Of a DNA stretch of 64,000 nucleotides, positions 45,620 through 54,735 are shown piece by piece. The position numbers were made by a program, and so were the translations under genes. The stretch spans positions 1-64,000 of the forward strand of contig NZ_RCIZ01000007.1 in NCBI RefSeq assembly GCF_003666685.1. Direction: 5' to 3'. Numbering within the stretch: position 1 is the first letter of the stretch; the number at the start of each line of letters is the position of its first letter. Source of the DNA: Mesorhizobium sp. YM1C-6-2 (GTDB lineage: Bacteria > Pseudomonadota > Alphaproteobacteria > Rhizobiales > Rhizobiaceae). The notes beneath the pieces are model-generated. The model saw only the letters and a list, made by a program, of their open reading frames with translations, did not search any database and was not told the DNA's origin.

Positions 45620-46533
45620 GCACGACAGCGCAGACCCGCCGGGAATGGCTGCTCAGCGACCGGCCGCAATCGCGGCTGCAGGCGAAACTCGGCCGCGCAT
45701 ACGTGACCTGGCGGCGATTTTCCGGCAACGGGCTGGCGCTTGTCGGGCTCGGTATCATCGTGGCGCTCGTGCTGGTGGCGATCTTCGCCGACCTCATCGC
45801 GCCCTACTCCCCGACCATCGGCGACTTGAAGAATGCGCGGCTGCTGCCGCCGAGCGCGACGCACTGGTTCGGCACCGACGATCTCGGCCGCGATATCTTC
45901 TCGCGCATCGTCCACGGCTCCCGGCTGACGCTTTTCGTCGTCATCCTGGTCGCGGTCATCGCCGCGCCGATCGGCCTCCTGGTCGGCACGGTCGCCGGTT
46001 ATGCCGGCGGCTGGATCGACGCGGTGCTGATGCGCGTGACAGACATCTTCCTCGCCTTCCCCAAGCTGATCCTGGCGCTCGCCTTCGTGGCGGCGCTCGG
46101 GCCGGGCATCGAGAACGCGGTGATCGCCATCGCCATCACCTCGTGGCCGCCCTATGCGCGCATCGCGCGGGCCGAGACGCTGACGGTGCGCAACTCGGAC
46201 TACATCGCCGCCGTGCGACTGATGGGCGCGTCGCCGATGCGCATCGTGCTGCGCCACATCATGCCGCTCTGCCTGTCGTCGCTGATCGTGCGCGTGACGC
46301 TCGACATGGCGGGCATCATCCTGACGGCGGCCGGGCTCGGCTTCCTCGGGCTCGGCGCGCAACCGCCGCTGCCCGAATGGGGCGCGATGATCGCGTCGGG
46401 CCGCCGCTTCATCCTCGACCAGTGGTGGGTGGCCGGCATGCCGGGCATCGCCATCCTCGTCGTCAGCCTCGGCTTCAACCTGCTCGGCGACGGGCTGCGC
46501 GATGCGCTGGATCCGAGGAGCGGCGAGCAATGA
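45616..46533 (+). CDS. Dipeptide ABC transporter permease (DppC-type)
   Basis: This 305-residue permease has the OppC N-terminal segment (LALVGLGIIVALVLVAIFAD), the HWFGTDDLGRDIFSRIVHG motif and the EAA loop DYIAAVRLMGASPMRIVLRH. Joined by 4-base overlaps to both neighbours. Partner of the DppB-type permease. Confidence 0.92.
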   Translation: MSTTAQTRREWLLSDRPQSRLQAKLGRAYVTWRRFSGNGLALVGLGIIVALVLVAIFADLIAPYSPTIGDLKNARLLPPSATHWFGTDDLGRDIFSRIVHGSRLTLFVVILVAVIAAPIGLLVGTVAGYAGGWIDAVLMRVTDIFLAFPKLILALAFVAALGPGIENAVIAIAITSWPPYARIARAETLTVRNSDYIAAVRLMGASPMRIVLRHIMPLCLSSLIVRVTLDMAGIILTAAGLGFLGLGAQPPLPEWGAMIASGRRFILDQWWVAGMPGIAILVVSLGFNLLGDGLRDALDPRSGEQ

Positions 46534-47363
46534 AGCCGCTGCTCGACGTGAAGAGGCTCGGCGTCCGCTTCCCGACCCGCACCGGCACGATAGAGGCCGT
46601 GCGCGGCATCTCCTTCACGCTCGGTCGCGAAAGGCTCGGCATCGTCGGCGAATCCGGCTCTGGCAAGTCGCAGACCGGCCGCGCGATCATGGGGCTGACG
46701 CCTGCGAATGCCGAGGTTTCCGCGGACCGACTGGAATTTGACGGCATCGACCTCATGAAGGCCCCTCCCCGGCTGCGCCGCGACCTCAGGGGAAAGCGCA
46801 TCGCCATGATCCTGCAGGACCCGAAATATTCGCTGAACCCGGTGATGACGATCGGCCGGCAGATCGTCGAGGCGCTGCGCGCGCACGAGGCCGTCGGCAA
46901 GGCACAGGCGCGCGAAAGGGCGCTCGCCATGCTCGAGGCAGTGCAGATCCGCGACGTGAACCGCGTCTACGACCTCTATCCGCACGAGGTGTCGGGCGGC
47001 ATGGGCCAGCGCGCCATGATCGCGATGATGCTGATCGCGGGGCCCCAGCTTCTGATCGCGGACGAGCCGACCTCGGCGCTCGACGTGACGGTGCAGCTCG
47101 ACATATTGCGCATCCTCGACCGGCTGGTCGGCGAAAGCGGCATGGGCCTGATCTTCATCTCGCATGATCTGAGGCTGGTCTCGTCCTTCTGCGACCGGGT
47201 GATCGTCATGTATGCGGGAAAGATCGTGGAGGAACTGCCCGCCGCCGAGCTTGCCCGGGCACGCCACCCCTACACACGCGGCCTGCTCGACTGCATGCCG
47301 AGGATCGGCGAGCAGCGGCATCCGCTGCCGGTGCTCGACCGCAAGCCGGAGTGGGCGCTTTGA
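46530..47363 (+). CDS. Dipeptide ABC transporter ATP-binding protein (DppD-type)
   Basis: This 277-residue ATPase has Walker A GIVGESGSGKSQTGRAIMG (unusual Gln after Ser), signature VSGGMGQRAMIAMML and Walker B LLIADEPTSALDV, and it ends in the oligopeptide-type HPYTRGLLDCMPR motif. It would be the first of two ATPases in the complex. Confidence 0.92.
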   Translation: MKPLLDVKRLGVRFPTRTGTIEAVRGISFTLGRERLGIVGESGSGKSQTGRAIMGLTPANAEVSADRLEFDGIDLMKAPPRLRRDLRGKRIAMILQDPKYSLNPVMTIGRQIVEALRAHEAVGKAQARERALAMLEAVQIRDVNRVYDLYPHEVSGGMGQRAMIAMMLIAGPQLLIADEPTSALDVTVQLDILRILDRLVGESGMGLIFISHDLRLVSSFCDRVIVMYAGKIVEELPAAELARARHPYTRGLLDCMPRIGEQRHPLPVLDRKPEWAL

Positions 47364-48166
47364 CGGCGGCCCTGGCGATCGACGGCCTGGGCGTGGTCTA
47401 CGACCACTACCATGTCCTGAAGGGGGTGAGCCTCCGGATCGAGCCGGGAGAATCCTACGGGCTGGTCGGCGAGTCCGGCTCGGGCAAGTCGACGCTTCTG
47501 CGGGCGATCGCCGGGCTGGCGCCCGTGTCGGCCGGCACGATCACGGTCGACGGCGAAACGCTCGGCCCGCGCCGCGACAAGGCCTTCCACCGCAAGGTCC
47601 AGATGGTGTTCCAGGACCCCTACGGCTCGCTGCATCCACGCCAGACGGTGGACCGGCTGCTGCTGGAGCCGCTCGCCATACACGGCTTCGCGAATGCGGA
47701 GGAACGCATCGTGCGCGCACTCGACGAGGTCGGGCTGGGCTCGGGCTTCCGCTTCCGCTATCCGCACCAGCTTTCGGGCGGACAGAGGCAGCGCGTGGCA
47801 ATCGCACGGGCGCTGATCCTCGAGCCTTCCATATTGCTGCTCGACGAGCCGACCTCCGCACTCGACGCCTCGGTGCAGGCCGAGGTGCTGAACCTGCTGG
47901 AGGAGGTGCGGCGGACGCGCAGCCTCACCTTCCTGATGGTCAGCCACGATCTCGCGATCATCACCCATCTGTGCGGCCGGCTGATGGTGATGCATAATGG
48001 CGCCGAGGTCGAGACGCTCGACGCCGCAAGCCTTGCCGCCGGGCATGTGACGCAGGATTATAGCCGCAGGCTGCTGGCGGCGAGCGCCGGCTTCGTGCGG
48101 ACGGCCGAGCCTGCTGCCGGACCGACTGCCGGGCGGTTTGCTTCCGCCGGGCAGCGCTCCATATGA
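47360..48166 (+). CDS. Dipeptide ABC transporter ATP-binding protein (DppF-type)
   Basis: TTG 47360 (GGAG eight bases before; 4-base overlap with DppD) gives 268 residues. A GTG at 47351 is too close to the ribosome-binding site. Walker A GESGSGKSTLLRAIAG, signature LSGGQRQRVAIARAL and Walker B ILLLDEPTSALDASV are complete. It lacks the usual oligopeptide C-terminal extension, so it is a compact member. Confidence 0.9.
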   Translation: MTAALAIDGLGVVYDHYHVLKGVSLRIEPGESYGLVGESGSGKSTLLRAIAGLAPVSAGTITVDGETLGPRRDKAFHRKVQMVFQDPYGSLHPRQTVDRLLLEPLAIHGFANAEERIVRALDEVGLGSGFRFRYPHQLSGGQRQRVAIARALILEPSILLLDEPTSALDASVQAEVLNLLEEVRRTRSLTFLMVSHDLAIITHLCGRLMVMHNGAEVETLDAASLAAGHVTQDYSRRLLAASAGFVRTAEPAAGPTAGRFASAGQRSI

Positions 48167-48200
48167 AGCCGGCAGCGGGAGAAGATGAGCGGAGAAGGCG

Positions 48201-48455
48201 ATGAACAAGGTCACCTACGAGATCGTCGAGCATGACGGAGGCTGGGCCTACAAGCTCGGCACCACCTATTCGGAGACGTTCCCTTCCCATGCCGACGCCC
48301 TCGCGGCCGCGAAAATCGCGGCGGCGGAGCAGCAGGTAGCTGGCAGAACCGAGGGAATCGAGTACGAAGATGCGGCGGGCAAGTGGCACGGCGAGGTTGC
48401 CCAGGGCGACGATCGCCCGCAAACGGAAGTTTCCGACGGGCCCGACGAAGACTGA
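48201..48455 (+). CDS. DUF2188-type small protein
   Basis: This 84-residue protein has YEIVEHDGGWAYKLGTTYSE and FPSHADALAAAKIAAAEQQ, the pattern of the DUF2188 family. Its function is unknown. It is separated from the ABC operon by 34 bases and may be cotranscribed. Confidence 0.75.
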   Translation: MNKVTYEIVEHDGGWAYKLGTTYSETFPSHADALAAAKIAAAEQQVAGRTEGIEYEDAAGKWHGEVAQGDDRPQTEVSDGPDED

Positions 48456-48476
48456 CACCAACACGATCGGACAGAC

Positions 48477-49466
48477 ATGCACATACTTGTTATCGGCGCG
48501 GCTGGAATGGTCGGGCGCAAGCTGGTCGAGGCGCTCGTCGCCAAGGGCGAGATCAACGGCAAGCTGATCGAACGGCTGACGCTGGTCGATATCGTCGAAC
48601 CGGCCGTGCCGGCGCGCTTCGCCGGCAAGGCCCGCACCCTCGCGGCCGACCTGTCCGACGAGGGAGTGGCGACAGGACTGGCCGCCGAGCGGCCGGACTT
48701 GATCTTCCACCTTGCGGCGATCGTGTCGGGCGAAGCGGAAGCCGATTTCGAGAAGGGCTACCGGGTCAACCTCGACGGAACGCGGGAACTCCTGGAGGCG
48801 ATCAGGCTGGAGGGCAAGAAGGCTCCCTACAAGCCCAAGCTCGTCTTCACCTCGTCGATCGCAGTGTTCGGCGAGCCGCTGCCTGCAGTCATAGACGACA
48901 CGCACCATCACACGCCGCTGACCAGCTACGGCACACAGAAGGCGATCGGCGAACTTCTGCTCGCCGACTATTCGCGGCGCGGCTTCCTCGACGGGATCGG
49001 CATCCGGCTGCCCACCATCGTGATCCGGCCGGGCAAGCCCAACAAGGCAGCGTCCGGCTTCTTCTCCAACATATTGCGCGAGCCGCTGTCGGGACTGGAG
49101 GCCGTGCTGCCGGTCAAGGAAAGCGTTCGCCACTGGTTCGCCAGCCCGCGCGCGGCGGTCCGCTTCCTGATGCATGCCGCCGCACTCGATACGGCGGCAC
49201 TCGGCAACCAGCGCTCGCTCAGCATGCCCGGCCTGTCGGCGACGGTCGGCGAGGAGATTGAGGCGCTCCGGCGCATCGCCGGCGAGAAGGCGGTGAAGCT
49301 GATCCGCCACGAGCCCGACGAGACGATCGCCAAGATGGTCGCCGGCTGGCCGCAGAATTTCGATGCCAGCCGGGCGGTTTCGCTGGGCTTCGAGGCGGAG
49401 AGCTCCTTCGACGAGATCATCCGCGCGCATGTCGAGGACGAACTCGGCGGCACGATCCCGGCGTAA
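48477..49466 (+). CDS. denD: NAD-dependent sugar-acid dehydrogenase/epimerase, DenD-like
   Basis: The 329-residue extended SDR enzyme has the nucleotide motif LVIGAAGMVGRKLVEAL (residues 4-20), a catalytic Tyr-x-x-x-Lys in SYGTQKAIGELLLADYSRRG and IRLPTIVIRPGKPNKAASGF. It is close to D-erythronate dehydrogenases (DenD). It probably oxidises a C4 sugar acid in the cytosol. No Den partner genes are adjacent, so substrate is inferred only. Confidence 0.82.
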   Translation: MHILVIGAAGMVGRKLVEALVAKGEINGKLIERLTLVDIVEPAVPARFAGKARTLAADLSDEGVATGLAAERPDLIFHLAAIVSGEAEADFEKGYRVNLDGTRELLEAIRLEGKKAPYKPKLVFTSSIAVFGEPLPAVIDDTHHHTPLTSYGTQKAIGELLLADYSRRGFLDGIGIRLPTIVIRPGKPNKAASGFFSNILREPLSGLEAVLPVKESVRHWFASPRAAVRFLMHAAALDTAALGNQRSLSMPGLSATVGEEIEALRRIAGEKAVKLIRHEPDETIAKMVAGWPQNFDASRAVSLGFEAESSFDEIIRAHVEDELGGTIPA

Positions 49467-49551
49467 ATACGGGAAACCGGTACCGGGACCGACAGGGCCC
49501 GGAAGCCCGGCACCGCCGGGTATTCTGAAGCCTGGGGCGGAGGAGTATCGC

Positions 49552-50082
49552 ATGGCGAAGCTCGTCTTTGGAATGAACCTGTCCCTGGACGGCTATGTCG
49601 ACTTTCAGGAATTTGCGCCTGATCCCGCGCTCTTCCGTCACTGGACAGATCACGTTCGCGGCCTGACCGGCAGCGTCTACGGCCGCCGCATGTACGAGGT
49701 CATGCGCTATTGGGACGAAGACCACCCTGATTGGACCCAGGAACGCCGCGACTTCGCGGAGGCGTGGCGGCGCCAGCCGAAATGGGTCGTGTCGCGCTCG
49801 CTGAAGTCTGTCGGTCCCAACGCCACGCTCGTCGCCGATGACGTCGAGGCGGTGGTACGCGGGCTGAAGGATAGGCTGGCAGGCGAGGTTTCCGTTTCCG
49901 GACCGGAACTGGCGCAAAGCATGACCGAGTTCGGTCTTGTCGACGAGTACCGCCTCTATTTCCACCCCGTCGTGCTCGGTCGCGGCAAGCCATTCTTCGC
50001 CGGTCCCCGGCCGCCGCTCCGCCTCGTCGCCAGCGACTTGATCGGCAGGGACGTGATCCGATTGACGTATGTTCCTGCCTGA
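49552..50082 (+). CDS. Dihydrofolate-reductase-like (RibD C-terminal domain) reductase
   Basis: From ATG 49552 (GGAGGAGTATCGC) the protein has 176 residues with MAKLVFGMNLSLDGYVDFQE and HPVVLGRGKPFFAGPRPPLR, typical of the RibD_C/YwjB family. These bind NADPH, but physiological substrates are mostly unknown. The 85 bases before it are palindrome-rich. Confidence 0.85.
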   Translation: MAKLVFGMNLSLDGYVDFQEFAPDPALFRHWTDHVRGLTGSVYGRRMYEVMRYWDEDHPDWTQERRDFAEAWRRQPKWVVSRSLKSVGPNATLVADDVEAVVRGLKDRLAGEVSVSGPELAQSMTEFGLVDEYRLYFHPVVLGRGKPFFAGPRPPLRLVASDLIGRDVIRLTYVPA

Positions 50083-50180
50083 TCAGGCAACGCGCAGGTT
50101 CCGGCAAGCACGACTGGCGCGCGACATCATTCATGCTAGTGTTGCCGGGGGTCCGCCTAGATTATTGTTAGGAGCGTCTA

Positions 50181-50468
50181 ATGAGACTTCATGGTAAAGT
50201 TGCTTTCGTCTCCGCACTTCTTTGCATTTCGCTGGCCGGCTGCGCTGCAACCGAGCAGGAACAGCGCGCCGGTACCGGCGCACTGGTAGGCGCCGGCGTC
50301 GGCGCCCTGGCCGGCCAGGCGATTGGCGGCAATACGAGGTCCACGGTGGCCGGCGCGGGCGCCGGTGCTCTTCTCGGGGCAGTTGTCGGAACCGCATCCA
50401 CGCCGCGGAGCACGGAATACTGCCGCTACCAGCGTCCTGACGGTTCTATCTATACGGCGCGCTGCTAA
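50181..50468 (+). CDS. Glycine-zipper outer-membrane lipoprotein
   Basis: This 95-residue protein has a type II signal (MRLHGKVAFVSALLCISLAGC, lipidated Cys21). It then has a glycine-zipper repeat (GTGALVGAGVGALAGQAIGG, GAGAGALLGAVVGTAST). It probably anchors to or spans the outer membrane. Monocistronic, followed by a terminator hairpin. Confidence 0.82.
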   Translation: MRLHGKVAFVSALLCISLAGCAATEQEQRAGTGALVGAGVGALAGQAIGGNTRSTVAGAGAGALLGAVVGTASTPRSTEYCRYQRPDGSIYTARC

Positions 50469-50534
50469 GAGGGACCTGACGAGCGGCGGGATCGCCGGCC
50501 CGTTCACGATACTCAACCAGGCAACCGGATCAAC

Positions 50535-50561
50535 GGCGGCTGATGCGCTGCGTCAGCCGCC
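50535..50561 (+). terminator. Terminator-like hairpin after the glycine-zipper gene
   Basis: GGCGGCTGA and TCAGCCGCC form a perfect 9-base stem with a 9-base loop, 66 bases after the stop. No T-run. Confidence 0.55.
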
Positions 50562-50601
50562 TACTATGGGCCGTTTGTGCTTCCGGTGAATAGCGCTGCA
50601 C

Positions 50602-50623
50602 GCCGGCCGATCATTCGGCCGGC
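50602..50623 (-). terminator. Terminator-like hairpin at the yidC stop
   Basis: GCCGGCCGA-TCAT-TCGGCCGGC is a perfect 9-base stem whose loop contains the yidC stop codon. It likely ends the rpmH-rnpA-yidC transcript. Confidence 0.55.
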
Positions 50624-52416
50624 GACGGTTTCTTCTTGAACATGCCTGCGAGATTGTCCCAGAGCTCGATCTTGGCGCCCTGGCGCTTCATGATCACGCC
50701 CTGCTGGATGATCGAGAGCAGGTTGTTCCAGGCCCAGTAGATGACGAGGCCGGCCGGGAACGACGCCAGCATGAAGGTGAAGATCACCGGCATCCAGGTG
50801 AAGATCATCTGCTGAGTCGGGTCCGGCGGCGTCGGGTTCATGCGCATCTGCAGGAACATCGTGATGCCCATGATGAGCGGCCAGACGCCGATCATCAGGA
50901 AGGCCGGCACGGCGAAGGGAAGCAGGCCGAACAGGTTGAAGATCGAGGTCGGGTCCGGCGCGGCAAGGTCCTGGATCCAGCCGAAGAAGGGCGCGTGGCG
51001 CATCTCGATGGTGACGTAGAGCACCTTGTAGAGCGCGAAGAAGACCGGGATCTGGATCAGCACCGGCCAGCAGCCTGCGACCGGATTGATCTTCTCGGTC
51101 TTGTAGAGCTCCATCATCGCCTGCTGCTGCTTCATCTTGTCGTCCGCGTATTTCTCGCGGATCTCCATCATCTTCGGCTGCACGACCTTCATGCGCGCCA
51201 TCGACTTGTAGGACTTGTTGGCGAGCGGGAAGAAGATCGCCTTCACGATGACGGTGGTGGCCAGGATGGCGAGGCCGAAATTGCCGAGCGCCTTGTAGAG
51301 CCAGTCGATGAGATAGAACATCGGCTTGGTGATGAAATAGAACCAGCCCCAGTCGATCAGCAGGTCGAACTGGCGGATCTTCTGGTCGTTCTCGTAAGCC
51401 TGGATCTTGCCGACTTCCTTGGCGCCGGCAAAGACGCGGGTTTCGACGGTCGCCGACTCGCCGGGCGCGATGGTGATGGCGTCGGTGACGAAATCGGCGC
51501 GATAACGCGGGCGGCCGTTGTCGTCGAAATAGGCATAGCCCGGCTGGAAGGGCTGCGCGCCCGACGGCACCATCGCCACAGCCCAATATTTGTCGGTGAT
51601 GCCGAGCCAGCCGTCGCTCGACTTGCCGGGCTTGATCTCCCGGTCTTCCTCGATCTGGGAGTAGTCGATCTCCTGCAGCCCCTCCTCGCCGGTGACGCCG
51701 ATCAGACCTTCGTGGAGCACGTAGATCGAGGCGGTCGTCGGCTTGCCGAAGCGCATGATGCGGCCGTAATTGTGGAGGGACACAGGCGCCCCGCCATCAT
51801 TCGTCACCGTGTCCGAGACGGTGAACATGTAGTCGGAATCGACCGCTATGGTGCGCCGGAAGGTCAGGCCCTTTTCGTTGGTGAAGGCGAGCGTGACGGG
51901 CGTGGTCGGGGTCAGCGTCTGCTCGCCCTCGACGGTCCAGACGGTCTCGGGACCCGGCAGCGTGCCGACGTCGGGCTGCCCGACAAAGCCGACCTCGGCG
52001 AAATAACCCTTCGGCAGGTTGGACGGCGTCAGCAGCTCGATCATCGGCGAGCTGTCGTCGACCGTCTCGTGATAGCGCTTCAGCCTGACGTCGTCGATGC
52101 GGGCGCCGGTCAGATTGATCGAGCCGGACAGGCTCGGCGTGTCGATCTTGATGCGGGCAGTGGAGGCGACCGCCGCTTCGCGGCTCTCGGCGCCCGGTGC
52201 GCCAGGAACCGCGCCGGGCGGGGTCGCAGGCGTATCGCCGGCAGTGCCCTGGCTCTGCGGCGCAGCCGTCTTCTGCTCGGCCGCGACGCGCTCCTGCTCG
52301 ATGCGGGTAGTCTCGCGCTCCCGCTCGATCTTCGGATTCATGTAGAAGACCTGCCAGAGCGTCAGGATCAGCACCGAAAGCGCGATGGTGATAAAGAAAT
52401 TGCGGTTGTTTTCCAT
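50611..52416 (-). CDS. yidC: Membrane protein insertase YidC
   Basis: The 601-residue protein has the Gram-negative YidC plan: an N-terminal anchor (FFITIALSVLILTLWQVFYM), a large periplasmic domain (about 60-360) and five C-terminal membrane segments. The latter include AIFFPLANKSYKSMARMKVV and NPVAGCWPVLIQIPVFFALY. It inserts and folds inner-membrane proteins. It follows rnpA by 17 bases; yidD, often between them elsewhere, is absent here. Confidence 0.97.
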   Translation of the reverse strand: MENNRNFFITIALSVLILTLWQVFYMNPKIERERETTRIEQERVAAEQKTAAPQSQGTAGDTPATPPGAVPGAPGAESREAAVASTARIKIDTPSLSGSINLTGARIDDVRLKRYHETVDDSSPMIELLTPSNLPKGYFAEVGFVGQPDVGTLPGPETVWTVEGEQTLTPTTPVTLAFTNEKGLTFRRTIAVDSDYMFTVSDTVTNDGGAPVSLHNYGRIMRFGKPTTASIYVLHEGLIGVTGEEGLQEIDYSQIEEDREIKPGKSSDGWLGITDKYWAVAMVPSGAQPFQPGYAYFDDNGRPRYRADFVTDAITIAPGESATVETRVFAGAKEVGKIQAYENDQKIRQFDLLIDWGWFYFITKPMFYLIDWLYKALGNFGLAILATTVIVKAIFFPLANKSYKSMARMKVVQPKMMEIREKYADDKMKQQQAMMELYKTEKINPVAGCWPVLIQIPVFFALYKVLYVTIEMRHAPFFGWIQDLAAPDPTSIFNLFGLLPFAVPAFLMIGVWPLIMGITMFLQMRMNPTPPDPTQQMIFTWMPVIFTFMLASFPAGLVIYWAWNNLLSIIQQGVIMKRQGAKIELWDNLAGMFKKKPSPAE

Positions 52417-52433
52417 CGTAGGCCTTTGGGATC

Positions 52434-52787
52434 CTAGCGCGTCTTGCGCAGCCGCCGCGACAGTTCGGTCTTGATTTCGGCAAAGGGTGCCGCCAGCACG
52501 TCCTCGCGCCCGACGATCACATAGTCATTGCCGCGCTGCATGTCACCTGCGGCGTGAACGCGGACGGCCTCTTTCAGCCGCCTGCGGACTCGATTGCGCA
52601 CCGCGGCATTGCCGACCTTCCGGGTCACGGTGAAGCCGACACGGGCGGGCTCTTCGTCGCCGCGGTCGAGCACTTCCAACAGAAAAAGCCGCCCGCGGCG
52701 CTTCTCACCACGCCGGACGGCCAGGAATTCCGCCCGCTTACGCAGCCGCGCCGGGGCGGGCTGCCGGGGCTTGCCGGTATCCGGCAA
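52434..52787 (-). CDS. rnpA: Ribonuclease P protein component
   Basis: This 117-residue basic protein has the RnpA signature [18 protein letters not shown] (about 69-86) after [16 protein letters not shown]. It assists the RNase P RNA in tRNA 5' maturation. It starts 14 bases after rpmH. Confidence 0.96.
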   Translation of the reverse strand: MPDTGKPRQPAPARLRKRAEFLAVRRGEKRRGRLFLLEVLDRGDEEPARVGFTVTRKVGNAAVRNRVRRRLKEAVRVHAAGDMQRGNDYVIVGREDVLAAPFAEIKTELSRRLRKTR

Positions 52788-52801
52788 CGGGTTGCCTTCG
52801 T

Positions 52802-52936
52802 TCAGGCGGAGAGCCGCTTGCGGCCACGATTGCGGCGGGCGGCGACGACACCGCGACCACCCTTGGTGGCCATGCGGGCACGGAAACCGTGCCGGCGCTT
52901 GCGGACGAGTTTGGACGGCTGATAGGTACGCTTCAT
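52802..52936 (-). CDS. rpmH: 50S ribosomal protein L34
   Basis: ATG 52936 to TGA 52802 encodes the 44-residue L34: [20 protein letters not shown] followed by an [15 protein letters not shown] stretch and an RKRLSA end. All hallmark residues are present. First gene of the rpmH-rnpA-yidC operon. Confidence 0.97.
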   Translation of the reverse strand: MKRTYQPSKLVRKRRHGFRARMATKGGRGVVAARRNRGRKRLSA

Positions 52937-53278
52937 TTATTTAATACCGCGGCGTGCGGCCCTTCTTGGTTCTGTCACCGATGCAACAGGAGCTTGGCTT
53001 GGGCATGTCTGGCGCAACAAAAAGAGCGCCGGACTGAAGGCCCGAGCGTGCGCGGCTTATAATGAACAAAGGTTCGCGGAGTCAACCGGAAGCGCCGTAC
53101 CGGCCGCCAGCCGACAAAGTGGCCGTCCCGGATACGTTACGCCGAGATTACCGTCGCCTTGTTGGCACTGGCGCTTGTCGCGATGCTCGCCACGATTGTA
53201 AGGAAGATGCGGGGGCGAAGCGCCCTGACTCTTCGCCGCTTTGCCGCGAAAGCGTCAGGCTCCGGGGTAAAGGCATTC
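52937..53278. other. Control region between rpmH and the flavoprotein gene
   Basis: This 342-base gap has no gene. It holds the rpmH promoter (53057-53085) and a small GGCGC/GCGCC hairpin (53011-53030) in the rpmH leader. On the other side is about 190 bases of ordinary sequence before the flavoprotein start; in-frame extension of that gene to 53159 is possible but unneeded. Confidence 0.7.
53057..53085 (-). promoter_or_regulatory. Strong sigma-70-type promoter of rpmH
   Basis: On the minus strand TTGACT (complement of 53080-53085) and TTATAA (53057-53062) are exactly 17 bases apart. It is among the best consensus promoters in the window, about 120 bases before rpmH. Confidence 0.75.
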
Positions 53279-54700
53279 ATGGCAAAGGTACTCATTCCCG
53301 ACATCTGCGTCATCGGCGGCGGGCCGGGCGGCCTCGCGGTTGCGACCGGCGCAGCGACGTACGGCATCAAGGTCGTGCTGGTCGACAAGGGTCCGCCGGG
53401 CGGCGGCAATCTCGGTCGTATCCTGCCCGCCGCGACGCTCGCGGCGGCAGCGCGGCAGGCCGAGGCGACACGCACCGGCGGCCGGTTCGGCCTGGAAGCG
53501 TCCGAGCCGGAAATCGACTTCAAGGCGGTGATGACCCATGTGCGGGAGGTGGCGGGCGCCGCCGCGCCCGCCGTCTCGGCCGAGCGGCTGGCCACGCTCG
53601 GCGTGACGTTGATCCATGGCGAGGCCCGCTTCACCGGCCGGGGGCGAGTGGTGGCGGGCGATACGGAGATACGCGCACGCCGCTTCGTGCTGGCGAGCGG
53701 TTCCTCGCCGGTCGTGCCCGATATCCCCGGCCTCGCGGAGATAGGCTGCCTGACGAGCGATACGATCCTCGAGGTCGGCCGCCGGCCGGGGCATCTCGTC
53801 ATCATTGGAGGCGACCCGACGGGACTTGAGATGGCGCAGGCATTCCGGCGCCTCGGCTCCCAGGTCACCATGCTCGTGGAGACGACGGTGCTGCCCGGCG
53901 AGGATCCGGAAATGGCTGCGGTCGTCGCCCGCAGGCTGCGCGCCGAAGGCGTCGTCCTCCTCGAAGGCACCAAGGTCACGGCGGTCGAGCGGCGCGGCAA
54001 GACCAGCGTCAGGGTGCGGATCGAGACCGCGGCCGGCACCGACGACGTCGACGGCAGCCATCTGCTCGTCGCCGTCGGGCGCATGCCCGACGTCGGGGGC
54101 CTCGACCTCAAGAAGGCGCGCGTCGGGCTCAAGGGCAACGCCGTCGACGTCAGCGCCATGCTGCGCACGACAAACCGCCGGATATACGCCATCGGCGGCG
54201 TGACCGGCACGCCCGATTCGGCCCAGACGGCGACATACCATGCCGGCCTGGTGCTGAAGGCGCTGCTGTTCCGGCTGCCGGCGAAGGACCGCGCCATCGT
54301 GCCGCGCGTCGTCTACACCGATCCCGAACTCGCCCATGTCGGACTGACCGAGGCGCAGGCGTCTACGCGGCACAGGAAGCTCACCATCCTGCGCTGGCCC
54401 TACGCCGAGAACGACCGGGCGCGCGCCGGGCGCTGCACCGAGGGCCATATCAAGGTGGTCGCGGCCAGGAATGGCGGCATATTGGGGGTCACGATCGCCG
54501 GCGCCAACGCGTCCGAACTGATCGGCATCTGGACGCTCGCTCTGTCGAAAGGGCTCGGCCTCGAAGACATGGCGGCGGCGATACCGCCGCACCCGACATT
54601 GGGCGAAATTGGCAAAAGCGCCGCAATCGCCTATTTTGGAAGGAACAAGCGCACCCCGCTCGCACGCGGCATGGTGCGCCTGCTGCAACTTTTCGGCTGA
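53279..54700 (+). CDS. Pyridine-nucleotide-disulfide-oxidoreductase-fold flavoprotein lacking the redox cysteines
   Basis: From ATG 53279 (AAAGG) the protein has 473 residues with FAD motif CVIGGGPGGLAVATGAATYG (10-29), NAD motif HLVIIGGDPTGLEMAQAFRR and the C-terminal dimerisation domain (VVYTDPELAHVGLTEAQAST, PPHPTLGEIGKSAAIAYF). In lipoamide dehydrogenases and mercuric reductases the first helix carries Cys-x4-Cys; here it reads GPPGGGNLGRILPAATL with no Cys. It may act as a transhydrogenase- or NADH-oxidase-like enzyme. Confidence 0.85.
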   Translation: MAKVLIPDICVIGGGPGGLAVATGAATYGIKVVLVDKGPPGGGNLGRILPAATLAAAARQAEATRTGGRFGLEASEPEIDFKAVMTHVREVAGAAAPAVSAERLATLGVTLIHGEARFTGRGRVVAGDTEIRARRFVLASGSSPVVPDIPGLAEIGCLTSDTILEVGRRPGHLVIIGGDPTGLEMAQAFRRLGSQVTMLVETTVLPGEDPEMAAVVARRLRAEGVVLLEGTKVTAVERRGKTSVRVRIETAAGTDDVDGSHLLVAVGRMPDVGGLDLKKARVGLKGNAVDVSAMLRTTNRRIYAIGGVTGTPDSAQTATYHAGLVLKALLFRLPAKDRAIVPRVVYTDPELAHVGLTEAQASTRHRKLTILRWPYAENDRARAGRCTEGHIKVVAARNGGILGVTIAGANASELIGIWTLALSKGLGLEDMAAAIPPHPTLGEIGKSAAIAYFGRNKRTPLARGMVRLLQLFG

Positions 54701-54735
54701 GCAACAGACCGCTGTGGCCGGGGACCTTGTCTGGC

